Program-made: the position numbers and the translations under genes
Notes under the pieces: generated by a model
Told to the model about the DNA's origin: nothing
Databases searched by the model: none
Seen by the model: only the letters and a program-made list of their open reading frames with translations
Shown here: positions 1 through 5,718 of the stretch, one piece after another
Layout: every line of letters begins with the position of its first letter
Numbering within the stretch: position 1 is the stretch's first letter
Assembly (NCBI GenBank): GCA_964342575.1
Contig: CAYFGZ010000175.1
Coordinates: 1-5,773, forward strand
Reading direction: 5' to 3'
Length of the DNA stretch: 5,773 nt
From: GCA-002701455 sp964342575
GTDB taxonomy: Bacteria > Pseudomonadota > Alphaproteobacteria > Thalassobaculales > Thalassobaculaceae

Positions 1-42
1 CACGACCACAACCACGACCACAACCACGACCACGACCACAAT
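1..42 (+). repeat. In-frame CACRAY hexamer repeat encoding His-Asp/Asn dipeptides
   Basis: Seven consecutive hexamers of the form CAC-RAY (cacgac or cacaac, the last one cacaat) give His at every second residue, alternating with Asp or Asn. The first four hexamers form two identical 12-base units. The array is cut by the left edge, so its full length is unknown. It lies in frame inside tig. Such near-perfect short repeats can expand or contract by slippage, and each hexamer gain or loss keeps the reading frame. Metal binding is an inference from the His density. Confidence 0.9.
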
Positions 43-480
43 CAAGAAAAATTGGCTGTGGACGAAGCATTATCAGATGAGGATAAGACGGAGTATCGCA
101 AAATAGCAGAGCGTCGGGTGCGCCTAGGGTTACTCCTTCAAGAAGTTGGACGATTGAATAATATAGAAGTTTCCGACGAAGAAGTTCAACGCGCATTATT
201 GCAAGAAGTGTCGCGATATCCGGGACAAGAGCAACAAATTATGGAATTATACCAAAAAAACCCACAGGCGATGGCTGGAATTAGAGCGCCGTTATATGAA
301 GACAAGATTGTAGATTTTATTACGGAAATGGCTACTGTATCCGAAAAGCTGGTTACCCCAGAAGAGTTACTAAGTGAGCCAGAACCTGCCGAGAGTGATG
401 AACCCAAGAAAACCTCTAAGAAAAAAGCACCGGACAAAAAGCCCGCGAAAAAGTCTAGAAAAAAGAAAAGCGGACCTTGA
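1..480 (+). CDS. tig: Trigger factor, C-terminal part (5' end outside window)
   Basis: Ribosome-associated chaperone and peptidyl-prolyl isomerase that binds nascent chains at the exit tunnel. Only the last 159 residues are visible; the frame is open from base 1, so the ribosome-binding and PPIase domains lie upstream. The visible part is the arm region of the C-terminal chaperone domain: EYRKIAERRVRLGLLL, then NNIEVSDEEV, RYPGQEQQIMELYQKNP, RAPLYEDKIVDFI and KVTEK-like ATVSEKLVTPEEL, in the family order. It begins with an alternating His/Asp/Asn run (first 14 residues) at the loop joining the two arm segments. It ends with a 35-residue tail (codons 373-477), acidic first and then with 12 Lys and one Arg. 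Charged tails occur in other alphaproteobacterial trigger factors; the His run is less usual. tig directly upstream of clpP is a classic arrangement. A TTG at 52 is internal and not a start. Confidence 0.97.
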   Translation, partial: HDHNHDHNHDHDHNQEKLAVDEALSDEDKTEYRKIAERRVRLGLLLQEVGRLNNIEVSDEEVQRALLQEVSRYPGQEQQIMELYQKNPQAMAGIRAPLYEDKIVDFITEMATVSEKLVTPEELLSEPEPAESDEPKKTSKKKAPDKKPAKKSRKKKSGP

Positions 481-520
481 GTGGATTGGACCGGAAATTG
501 CATGCTGTTTACGTGTTTAA

Positions 521-533
521 TTCTCAATGAGAA
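521..533. promoter_or_regulatory. Short dyad just upstream of the clpP ribosome binding site
   Basis: TTCTCA and TGAGAA are perfect inverted arms around a single A, lying 3 bases upstream of the clpP Shine-Dalgarno sequence. As RNA they could form only a weak 5-bp hairpin with a 3-base loop; as DNA they could be an operator half-site pair. The core TCTCA/TGAGA recurs upstream of clpX. The function is unproven and a chance dyad of this size is possible. Confidence 0.25.
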
Positions 534-546
534 ATAGAGAGCTGTT

Positions 547-1179
547 ATGGATCCTGTAAAAACGTACATGAGTAGCTTGATTCCGATGGTAGTAGAGCAG
601 ACCAATCGAGGTGAACGGGCGTTTGATATATACTCGAGATTGCTTAAAGAACGGATTATTTTTGTAGTTGGCCCTATTGACGATGCCGTCTCTAGCGTTG
701 TCTGTGCCCAGCTACTTTTTCTAGAGGCAGATAATCCATCGAAAGATATTTCAATGTATATTAACTCTCCAGGTGGTATGGTCACGTCTGGATTGGCCAT
801 GTATGATACTATGGAATACATTCGGCCAGACATATCGACCGTGTGTATCGGTCAAGCGGCGTCAATGGGATCGTTGTTACTAACTGCTGGAACTAAGGGA
901 AAGAGGTATTCCTTGCCTAATTCCAAGGTAATGATTCACCAACCCTCGGGGGGATTCCAAGGACAGGCAACTGACATAGAGATTCACGCTAAAGAAATCT
1001 TGTCAACGAGGTCGAGACTAAATGAAATATACGTTAAGCATACTCAACAGAAATTAAATAAAATCGAGTCTGCTATGGATCGGGATAATTTTATGACACC
1101 TGACGAAGCTAAGGCTTTTGGGCTAATTGATGAGGTTGTAGAAAAAAGACCGGTGGAGGCTGAGGAAGACTCAGGTTAG
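547..1179 (+). CDS. clpP: ATP-dependent Clp protease proteolytic subunit ClpP
   Basis: Serine peptidase (family S14) that assembles as a double heptameric barrel in the cytoplasm and degrades polypeptides fed by ClpX or ClpA. The 210 residues are normal for the family. The catalytic triad is Ser106 (in GQAASMGS), His131 (in MIHQPSGG) and Asp180 (in MDRDNF), with the same spacing as E. coli Ser97/His122/Asp171 of the mature enzyme. INSPGG at 72-77 is the conserved strand-turn near the active site. The N-terminus, YMSSLIPMVVEQTNRGERAFDIYSRLLKERI, is the standard start, so the short propeptide ends around the Met-rich segment. The ATG at 547 is preceded by GAGAG at 537-541 with 5-base spacing. 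It lies 66 bases after tig. A heat-shock-like -35 (CTTGAGT at 476-482, overlapping the tig stop) has only a poor -10 partner, so I call no promoter there. Confidence 0.99.
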   Translation: MDPVKTYMSSLIPMVVEQTNRGERAFDIYSRLLKERIIFVVGPIDDAVSSVVCAQLLFLEADNPSKDISMYINSPGGMVTSGLAMYDTMEYIRPDISTVCIGQAASMGSLLLTAGTKGKRYSLPNSKVMIHQPSGGFQGQATDIEIHAKEILSTRSRLNEIYVKHTQQKLNKIESAMDRDNFMTPDEAKAFGLIDEVVEKRPVEAEEDSG

Positions 1180-1267
1180 GCCTTGGTTCGGCGATGAATA
1201 GCGTGGACTTTGATGGTTTTGAGGTAAAATCTCATGTGGAATTGAGAGTATGGTGTCGCATTTTGCA

Positions 1268-1296
1268 TTGTGAAACTATTAAGCCTGAGACATAAT
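1268..1296 (+). promoter_or_regulatory. Candidate sigma-70-type promoter for clpX
   Basis: TTGTGA (1268-1273, 4 of 6 to TTGACA) and CATAAT (1291-1296, 5 of 6 to TATAAT) are separated by 17 bases. Transcription would start near 1303, leaving a leader of about 30 bases before clpX. It lies in the 152-base clpP-clpX gap, which is long enough to hold an independent promoter. The prediction is from consensus match only. Confidence 0.4.
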
Positions 1297-1331
1297 CTGT
1301 AGGCAAACTATGAATATATGGACTTGATGAT

Positions 1332-2612
1332 ATGAATAAGTCGAACGGTGGTGGTAGCGGAGGAGTGGATTCTAAAAACACTCTGTATTGCTCTTTTTGC
1401 GGAAAGAGCCAGCATGAGGTGCGTAAACTAATAGCGGGTCCCACAGTTTTTATATGTGACGAGTGTGTAGAGTTATGTATGGATATAATTAGGGAAGAAA
1501 ATAAAACTACCCTAGTTAAAGATAGGGACGGAGTTCCCACGCCCCAGGTGATATATGAAGTTTTAAACGATTATGTGATTGGTCAGTCTCAGGCAAAGCG
1601 GATTCTTTCAGTGGCCGTCCATAATCATTATAAGAGATTAGCGCACGATGAAAAGTCTGGTGACGTGGAGTTGGCAAAATCCAACATTTTGTTGATCGGT
1701 CCGACTGGCTGTGGAAAGACGCTTTTGGCGCAGACTTTAGCAAGAATAATAGACGTGCCATTCACGATGGCCGATGCCACAACTCTGACCGAAGCTGGAT
1801 ACGTGGGTGAAGACGTTGAGAATATTATCCTCAAGTTATTGCAGGCGGCAGATTATAATGTTGAAAGGGCTCAAAGGGGGATTGTGTATATAGATGAGGT
1901 GGATAAAATAAGCCGAAAATCTGATAATCCGTCAATTACTAGGGATGTTTCGGGAGAGGGAGTGCAGCAAGCACTCTTGAAAATAATGGAAGGAACAGTT
2001 GCTAGTGTGCCACCCCAAGGTGGAAGGAAGCATCCACAGCAGGAATTTTTGCAAGTCGATACAACCAACATCCTCTTTATTTGCGGCGGGGCGTTTGCAG
2101 GCCTTGAGCAGATTATAACTAACCGTAGCAAAGGATCCTCTATAGGTTTTAACGCAGAAGTCAGTTCTCCAGATGACAGGCGTACTGGAGACATTCTAAA
2201 AGAAGTCGAACCAGAAGATCTACTTAAGTTTGGGCTTATTCCCGAATTTGTGGGAAGGTTGCCTGTACTGGCAACGTTGGAGGATCTGGATGAGGATGCT
2301 TTAGTTGATATTCTTAGCACGCCTAAGAATGCGCTCATTAAGCAGTATCAGAGCCTTTTTGAGATGGAAAGCGTGAAACTGGAGTTTCGCGAAGAGGCGT
2401 TAAGAAGCATTGCGGTAAAAGCGATAGAGCGGAAAACTGGAGCACGAGGATTGAGGTCTATTTTGGAGACTATACTACTCGATTCTATGTTCGAGCTGCC
2501 GGACATGAGTGACGTAGAAGAGATAATCATTAATTCAGAGGTTGTAGAAAATGGAACCAAGCCGATCTCTGTACACGCCGAACGGCGGGAAGATATGGAG
2601 ACTAGCGCCTAG
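1332..2612 (+). CDS. clpX: ATP-dependent Clp protease ATP-binding subunit ClpX
   Basis: Hexameric AAA+ unfoldase that recognises tagged or damaged substrates and translocates them into ClpP. The N-terminal zinc-binding domain has Cys20, Cys23, Cys42 and Cys45. The AAA+ module has Walker A GPTGCGKT (123-130), pore-1 loop GYVGED (156-161), Walker B with Asp188-Glu189, RKH loop (232-234), the IGF loop that docks on ClpP (271-273), arginine finger Arg309 in FVGRLP, and sensor 2 Arg372 in GARGLR. The 426 residues are full length. A Gly/Ser-rich leader (residues 6-11) precedes the zinc domain. An in-frame stop at 1311-1313 leaves ATG 1332 as the only sensible start, although the ribosome binding site is weak (GGA at 1320-1322). 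The IGF loop confirms it as the partner of the adjacent ClpP. Confidence 0.99.
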   Translation: MNKSNGGGSGGVDSKNTLYCSFCGKSQHEVRKLIAGPTVFICDECVELCMDIIREENKTTLVKDRDGVPTPQVIYEVLNDYVIGQSQAKRILSVAVHNHYKRLAHDEKSGDVELAKSNILLIGPTGCGKTLLAQTLARIIDVPFTMADATTLTEAGYVGEDVENIILKLLQAADYNVERAQRGIVYIDEVDKISRKSDNPSITRDVSGEGVQQALLKIMEGTVASVPPQGGRKHPQQEFLQVDTTNILFICGGAFAGLEQIITNRSKGSSIGFNAEVSSPDDRRTGDILKEVEPEDLLKFGLIPEFVGRLPVLATLEDLDEDALVDILSTPKNALIKQYQSLFEMESVKLEFREEALRSIAVKAIERKTGARGLRSILETILLDSMFELPDMSDVEEIIINSEVVENGTKPISVHAERREDMETSA

Positions 2613-2616
2613 TCAA

Positions 2617-2644
2617 AGAACAAAAGCGAAAAAGATTTTGTTTT
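2617..2644 (+). terminator. Weak A/T-rich hairpin after clpX, possible terminator
   Basis: AACAAAA (2619-2625) and TTTTGTT (2636-2642) are inverted arms around a 10-base loop, extendable by one G-T and one A-T pair. The pairs are almost all A-T, and only a short T stretch follows, so it would be a poor intrinsic terminator. It lies 4 bases after the clpX stop. Partial readthrough into lon is likely if it works at all. Confidence 0.2.
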
Positions 2645-2650
2645 CTAACC

Positions 2651-2678
2651 CTTGATTTTTTTCTATTCGACGCCAACT
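2651..2678 (+). promoter_or_regulatory. Candidate heat-shock (RpoH, sigma-32) promoter for lon
   Basis: CTTGATT (2651-2657) matches 5 of 7 positions of the E. coli sigma-32 -35 element CTTGAAA. CGCCAACT (2671-2678) matches 5 of 7 defined positions of CCCCATNT, with the classic 13-base spacer. Transcription would start near 2685, giving a leader of about 60 bases. lon is heat-shock controlled in many proteobacteria, which fits. The match to the alphaproteobacterial RpoH form CYTATNT is weaker. Confidence 0.35.
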
Positions 2679-2704
2679 ATTGGATGGGAGGTATTCTTTT
2701 TTTT

Positions 2705-2735
2705 GCCTCTTTTAGTTGAAGCTAGCCGGAGAGGT
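2705..2735 (+). promoter_or_regulatory. Hairpin pairing with the lon Shine-Dalgarno sequence
   Basis: CCTCTTT (2706-2712) can pair with the lon ribosome binding site GGAGAGG (2728-2734): five Watson-Crick pairs, then two G-U pairs, around a 15-base loop, with a further G-T pair possible at the base. The rejected TTG at 2716 falls in the loop. GGAGAGG stands 11 bases before the ATG at 2746, slightly long but the only good site near either start. A stem of this strength could melt on heating or be opened by ribosomes. A second purine-rich motif, GGGAGG at 2686-2691, has no lon start at a usable distance. Confidence 0.4.
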
Positions 2736-2745
2736 TTATATTGTT

Positions 2746-5145
2746 ATGAATAATGAATGTGTGGCATATCCTGTTCTACCTCTCCGAGATATAGTTGTTT
2801 TCCCGCATATGATTGTACCGCTTTTCGTTGGACGTGAGAAATCAATTAAAGCTCTTGAAGACGTAATGAATGACGATAAGCAGATACTGCTTACTACTCA
2901 AAAAAATGCGGCTGATGATGATCCGAAAAAAGATGATGTTTTTTCAGTAGGGACGATTGGCACAGTTTTGCAGCTGTTAAAATTGCCTGACGGGACGGTC
3001 AAAGTTCTGGTGGAAGGTTCTCACCGAGCACGTATAACGAGTTTTACTGATAATGAGGAATTTTTTGAAGCGTTTGCTGACAAAATAGAGGAAAACCAAG
3101 GCGAAGAACAGGAACAAGAAGCCCTTTGCCGAGCAACAGTCACACAGTTCGAACAATATATAAAGTTAAATAAAAAAATACCCCCGGAAGTTCTGGTGTC
3201 TGTAAACCAAATTGATGATGCAGGGAAGTTGGCTGATACTATAGCATCTCATGTAGCTGTAAAAATTTCGGAGAAGCAGGAGCTATTGGAACTCGATAAT
3301 ATAATGGCTCGATTGGAGAAAGTTTTTAGTCATATGGAGGGCGAGATAGGTGTTCTCCAGGTTGAAAAACGTATACGCAATCGCGTTAAACGCCAGATGG
3401 AAAAGACTCAGCGCGAATACTATCTAAATGAGCAAATGAAGGCGATTCAAAAAGAGCTCGGAGATGGCGAAGATGGAAGTGACGAGCTTGGTGAGTTAGC
3501 TGAAAAAATTGCGAAGACAAAATTTAGTAAAGAAGCACAGGAAAAGGCAAACGGTGAGCTTAAAAAGCTTAGAAATATGAGCCAAATGTCGGCTGAAGCT
3601 ACGGTTGTTAGAAATTATTTAGATTGGATGTTGGGTATCCCTTGGAAAAAAAGGTCTAAGGTTAAGAAAGATCTCAGCCTAGCACAGAGCATATTAGATC
3701 GGGACCACCATGGACTCGAAAAAGTAAAAGAGAGAATTTTGGAGTATCTGGCTGTTCAACTTCGAACGGGGAAAGTTAAAGGACCCATATTGTGTTTAGT
3801 TGGCCCGCCTGGTGTTGGAAAAACATCTCTTGGAAAATCTATGGCGGAGGCGACAGGGCGAAATTTTGTTCGCATGTCTTTAGGAGGTGTCCGGGACGAG
3901 GCGGAAATTAGGGGGCATAGGCGGACCTATATTGGTTCTTTGCCAGGAAAAATTATTCAGGGTATGAAAAAAGCTAAAGCTTCAAACCCTCTGTTTCTGT
4001 TAGATGAAATAGATAAATTAGGTAACGATTACCGTGGTGACCCTTCTTCAGCCTTGCTAGAGGTCTTGGATCCGGAACAGAATAATAGTTTTCAAGATCA
4101 TTATTTAGAGGTTGACTATGATCTCTCTGATGTGATGTTCGTTACGACAGCCAATACTCTTAGGATGGCACAGCCTCTTTTAGACAGAATGGAAATAATT
4201 AGGCTCTCGGGTTACACGGAAGATGAAAAGGTGGCTATCGCCAATAAACACTTAATCGAAAAGCAGGTTGCTCAACATGGTTTGCGAGATGGGGAGTGGA
4301 GCATCAGCGAGGCAGCGCTAAGAAACTTGATTAGGTATTATACCAGAGAGGCTGGAGTCAGAAATTTGGAGAGAGAGATCGCGAATTTGGCCCGAAAAGC
4401 TGTCAAAGAGATCTTAATGAAAAAAGTCAGTAGCATAAAGATAACTCCAAGAAATCTAGAGAAATTTGCGGGCGTAAGAAAATTTAGGTATGGGGAAGCG
4501 GAAGAAAGAGACCTGGTTGGTGTTACGACAGGGTTGGCTTGGACAGAGGTAGGTGGCGAACTGTTATCAATAGAATCTGTTACGGTTCCAGGTAAAGGAA
4601 AAGTAACATCCACTGGTAAACTAGGGGATGTAATGCGGGAGTCTGTTCAAGCCGCGGAGAGTTTCGTGAAATCACGTGCTGCTTCCTTCGGTATTCGCGC
4701 GAAGGTTTTTGAAGGAAAAGATATTCATGTGCATGTTCCAGAGGGTGCCACTCCTAAGGATGGTCCTTCGGCAGGTGTTGCAATGGTTACTTCGATTGTA
4801 TCCGTCTTGACTGGTATCCCAGTGAAACGCAGCGTGGCAATGACCGGAGAGATTACTCTGCGAGGGCGAGTGCTACCAATAGGGGGATTAAAGGAAAAGC
4901 TGCTAGCGGCTCTCCGTGGAGGATTGACGACAGTCTTGATACCAAAGGATAATGAGAAAGACCTAGCTGAAATTCCAGATAATGTTAAAAGGGGGCTTGA
5001 GATTGTGCCCGTAAGCGTTTTGGATGAAGTGATAGCGCATGCACTCACGGCACAACCCGTTCCCGTAAATCTAGAGGAAGAATCGGAAGAGCAGTCAATC
5101 GGAAAAACAGATGATGATTCGCGGGATGAGATAGTTAAACATTGA
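2746..5145 (+). CDS. lon: ATP-dependent Lon protease (LonA)
   Basis: Homohexameric cytoplasmic AAA+ serine protease (family S16) that degrades misfolded and specific regulatory proteins. From the ATG it has 799 residues, usual for the family. The N-terminal substrate-binding domain starts at YPVLPLRDIVVFPHM (residue 8), followed by a coiled helical region around 185-240. The AAA+ module has Walker A GPPGVGKT (353-360), pore loop Tyr395, Walker B Asp420-Glu421, sensor 1 Asn470, arginine finger Arg481 and sensor 2 Arg539. The protease domain has the Ser675-Lys718 dyad in PKDGPSAG and GGLKEKLL, 43 residues apart as in E. coli (679/722). A 26-residue acidic tail ends the protein. The alternative TTG at 2716 follows an in-frame stop (2713-2715), lacks a ribosome binding site and would add ten non-conserved residues, so ATG 2746 is preferred. 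Confidence 0.98.
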   Translation: MNNECVAYPVLPLRDIVVFPHMIVPLFVGREKSIKALEDVMNDDKQILLTTQKNAADDDPKKDDVFSVGTIGTVLQLLKLPDGTVKVLVEGSHRARITSFTDNEEFFEAFADKIEENQGEEQEQEALCRATVTQFEQYIKLNKKIPPEVLVSVNQIDDAGKLADTIASHVAVKISEKQELLELDNIMARLEKVFSHMEGEIGVLQVEKRIRNRVKRQMEKTQREYYLNEQMKAIQKELGDGEDGSDELGELAEKIAKTKFSKEAQEKANGELKKLRNMSQMSAEATVVRNYLDWMLGIPWKKRSKVKKDLSLAQSILDRDHHGLEKVKERILEYLAVQLRTGKVKGPILCLVGPPGVGKTSLGKSMAEATGRNFVRMSLGGVRDEAEIRGHRRTYIGSLPGKIIQGMKKAKASNPLFLLDEIDKLGNDYRGDPSSALLEVLDPEQNNSFQDHYLEVDYDLSDVMFVTTANTLRMAQPLLDRMEIIRLSGYTEDEKVAIANKHLIEKQVAQHGLRDGEWSISEAALRNLIRYYTREAGVRNLEREIANLARKAVKEILMKKVSSIKITPRNLEKFAGVRKFRYGEAEERDLVGVTTGLAWTEVGGELLSIESVTVPGKGKVTSTGKLGDVMRESVQAAESFVKSRAASFGIRAKVFEGKDIHVHVPEGATPKDGPSAGVAMVTSIVSVLTGIPVKRSVAMTGEITLRGRVLPIGGLKEKLLAALRGGLTTVLIPKDNEKDLAEIPDNVKRGLEIVPVSVLDEVIAHALTAQPVPVNLEEESEEQSIGKTDDDSRDEIVKH

Positions 5146-5151
5146 GCCGTT

Positions 5152-5160
5152 TGCTATAAT
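5152..5160 (+). promoter_or_regulatory. Candidate extended -10 promoter, distal, for hupB
   Basis: TGCTATAAT is a perfect extended -10 element (TGn followed by TATAAT) that begins 6 bases after the lon stop. No good -35 is present at 17 bases (TAGTTA at 5132-5137), which extended -10 promoters can tolerate. Transcription would start near 5167, giving a leader of about 200 bases that carries the nested inverted repeats before hupB. Confidence 0.4.
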
Positions 5161-5194
5161 CAAAGAATTTATCGAGCCAAAAATAAATAGAAAT

Positions 5195-5269
5195 CCCTTA
5201 CTTGGTCATTTTTTAGCAATATACGCCCCAAAACAGCAGAATTTTGGGTAACATTGATTGACGTAAGGG
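5195..5269 (+). repeat. Nested inverted repeats in the lon-hupB gap
   Basis: CCCTTAC (5195-5201) is the exact inverse complement of GTAAGGG (5263-5269). After a 3-base bulge (5202-5204) the stem can continue with GTCA (5205-5208) against TGAC (5259-5262), making 11 pairs. A second perfect 7-bp stem, CCCAAAA/TTTTGGG (5227-5233 and 5242-5248, 8-base loop), sits inside. No T-run follows either stem, so this does not look like an ordinary intrinsic terminator for lon. It could be a structured hupB leader, an end for lon mRNA, or an operator, because the outer right arm overlaps a candidate -35 box. The rest of the 5146-5370 gap holds two CGATAG copies (5301-5306, 5325-5330) and no convincing small ORF. 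Confidence 0.45.
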
Positions 5270-5287
5270 CGCATCGCGATTTAAACT
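5258..5287 (+). promoter_or_regulatory. Candidate sigma-70-type promoter, proximal, for hupB
   Basis: TTGACG (5258-5263, 5 of 6) and TAAACT (5282-5287, 4 of 6) are 18 bases apart. The start would be near 5294, about 77 bases before hupB. The -35 box overlaps the right arm of the outer inverted repeat (5259-5269). The evidence is consensus match only; it may act together with the upstream extended -10 site or be the main promoter. Confidence 0.4.
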
Positions 5288-5356
5288 AAGCTAGTTATTT
5301 CGATAGGTAAATAATACTTTTTATCGATAGTTGAGTTTGTTTTTTTTATGACACTG

Positions 5357-5364
5357 GGAAGGGG
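5357..5364 (+). promoter_or_regulatory. Strong ribosome binding site that sets the hupB GTG start
   Basis: The purine block GGAAGGGG ends 6 bases before the GTG at 5371 and decides that start. The upstream ATG at 5348 is in another frame and opens only an 8-codon ORF, whose stop (5372-5374) overlaps the GTG. Confidence 0.75.
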
Positions 5365-5370
5365 CATAGC

Positions 5371-5643
5371 GTGAATAAAAACGATTTAATTTCTAAAGTG
5401 GCGGATAGCTCAGGGCTATCTAAGGCTGACGCGGGCAGTGCTGTAGATTCTGTAATCGACTCCATAATTGGCGCTATGAAGTCTGGCGATGATGTTCGTT
5501 TAGTGGGGTTTGGAACATTCAGCGTGGCAAATCGTAAAGCCAGTGAAGGCAGAAACCCGCGTACAGGCGAAAAAATAATGATTCCTGCCTCCAAGCAGCC
5601 AAAATTTAAAGCGGGTAAGGGTTTGAAAGACGCCTTAAATTAA
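5371..5643 (+). CDS. hupB: DNA-binding protein HU (HU-beta type)
   Basis: Small nucleoid protein that binds and bends DNA as a dimer with little sequence specificity. The 90 residues match the family length. The N-terminal helices are MNKNDLISKVADSSGLSKADA and the following amphipathic segment; GFGTF at 46-50 is the conserved turn. The DNA-binding arm carries RNPRTGEKI (61-69) with Pro63, the residue that intercalates into the minor groove. The C-terminal part PKFKAGKGLKDALN is typical. IHF subunits and longer HU-like proteins with Lys-rich tails are excluded by length and by the arm sequence. The symbol follows the lon-hupB order known from E. coli; HU-alpha and HU-beta cannot be told apart safely in a bacterium with one HU gene. 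The GTG start may lower translation, although the ribosome binding site is strong. A 225-base gap with two candidate promoters suggests expression independent of lon. Confidence 0.97.
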   Translation: MNKNDLISKVADSSGLSKADAGSAVDSVIDSIIGAMKSGDDVRLVGFGTFSVANRKASEGRNPRTGEKIMIPASKQPKFKAGKGLKDALN

Positions 5644-5659
5644 TTTGAAAATTTTTCGT

Positions 5660-5691
5660 GGCGCTGGATGAACTTAGGTTGGTCCAGCGCT
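5660..5691 (+). terminator. GC-rich hairpin between hupB and tRNA-Val, likely terminator
   Basis: GCGCTGGA (5661-5668) pairs perfectly with TCCAGCGC (5683-5690) around a 14-base loop, with an extra G-T pair at the base. It starts 17 bases after the hupB stop. The downstream T stretch is poor (gggtttatt), so termination may be partial, or the stem may protect the hupB mRNA 3' end or mark a cleavage point before the tRNA. Confidence 0.6.
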
Positions 5692-5718
5692 GGGTTTATT
5701 AAGTAATTATTATCGTTG

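Noticed and set aside
476..503. Heat-shock-like promoter for clpP (CTTGAGT with CAT-containing -10)
   Set aside because: The -35 half is fair, but the -10 shares only three positions with the sigma-32 consensus and the spacer is long.
186..833. 215-codon open frame on the minus strand across tig and clpP
   Set aside because: It lies opposite two well-identified genes, its product resembles no family I know, and it shows no start context; it is a shadow of the plus-strand coding.
1232..1540. 102-codon minus-strand frame covering the clpX leader and start
   Set aside because: Two thirds of it is antisense to the conserved ClpX zinc domain, and its composition looks non-coding.
1871..2338. 155-codon minus-strand frame inside clpX
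   Set aside because: It is entirely antisense to the conserved AAA+ core; Ser-rich, low-information product.
2716..2745. TTG at 2716 as the start of Lon
   Set aside because: An in-frame stop sits directly before it, there is no ribosome binding site upstream, and the ten added residues do not match the family; the ATG at 2746 has GGAGAGG upstream and the standard Lon N-terminus.
2686..2753. GGGAGG at 2686-2691 as a ribosome binding site for a 16-codon TTG ORF from 2703
   Set aside because: A rare start codon, long spacing and overlap with the lon start make a real peptide unlikely; the motif may be chance.
5301..5330. Two CGATAG copies and a TATCGATA palindrome in the hupB leader
   Set aside because: Six-base repeats in AT-rich DNA are expected by chance, and no known site matches.
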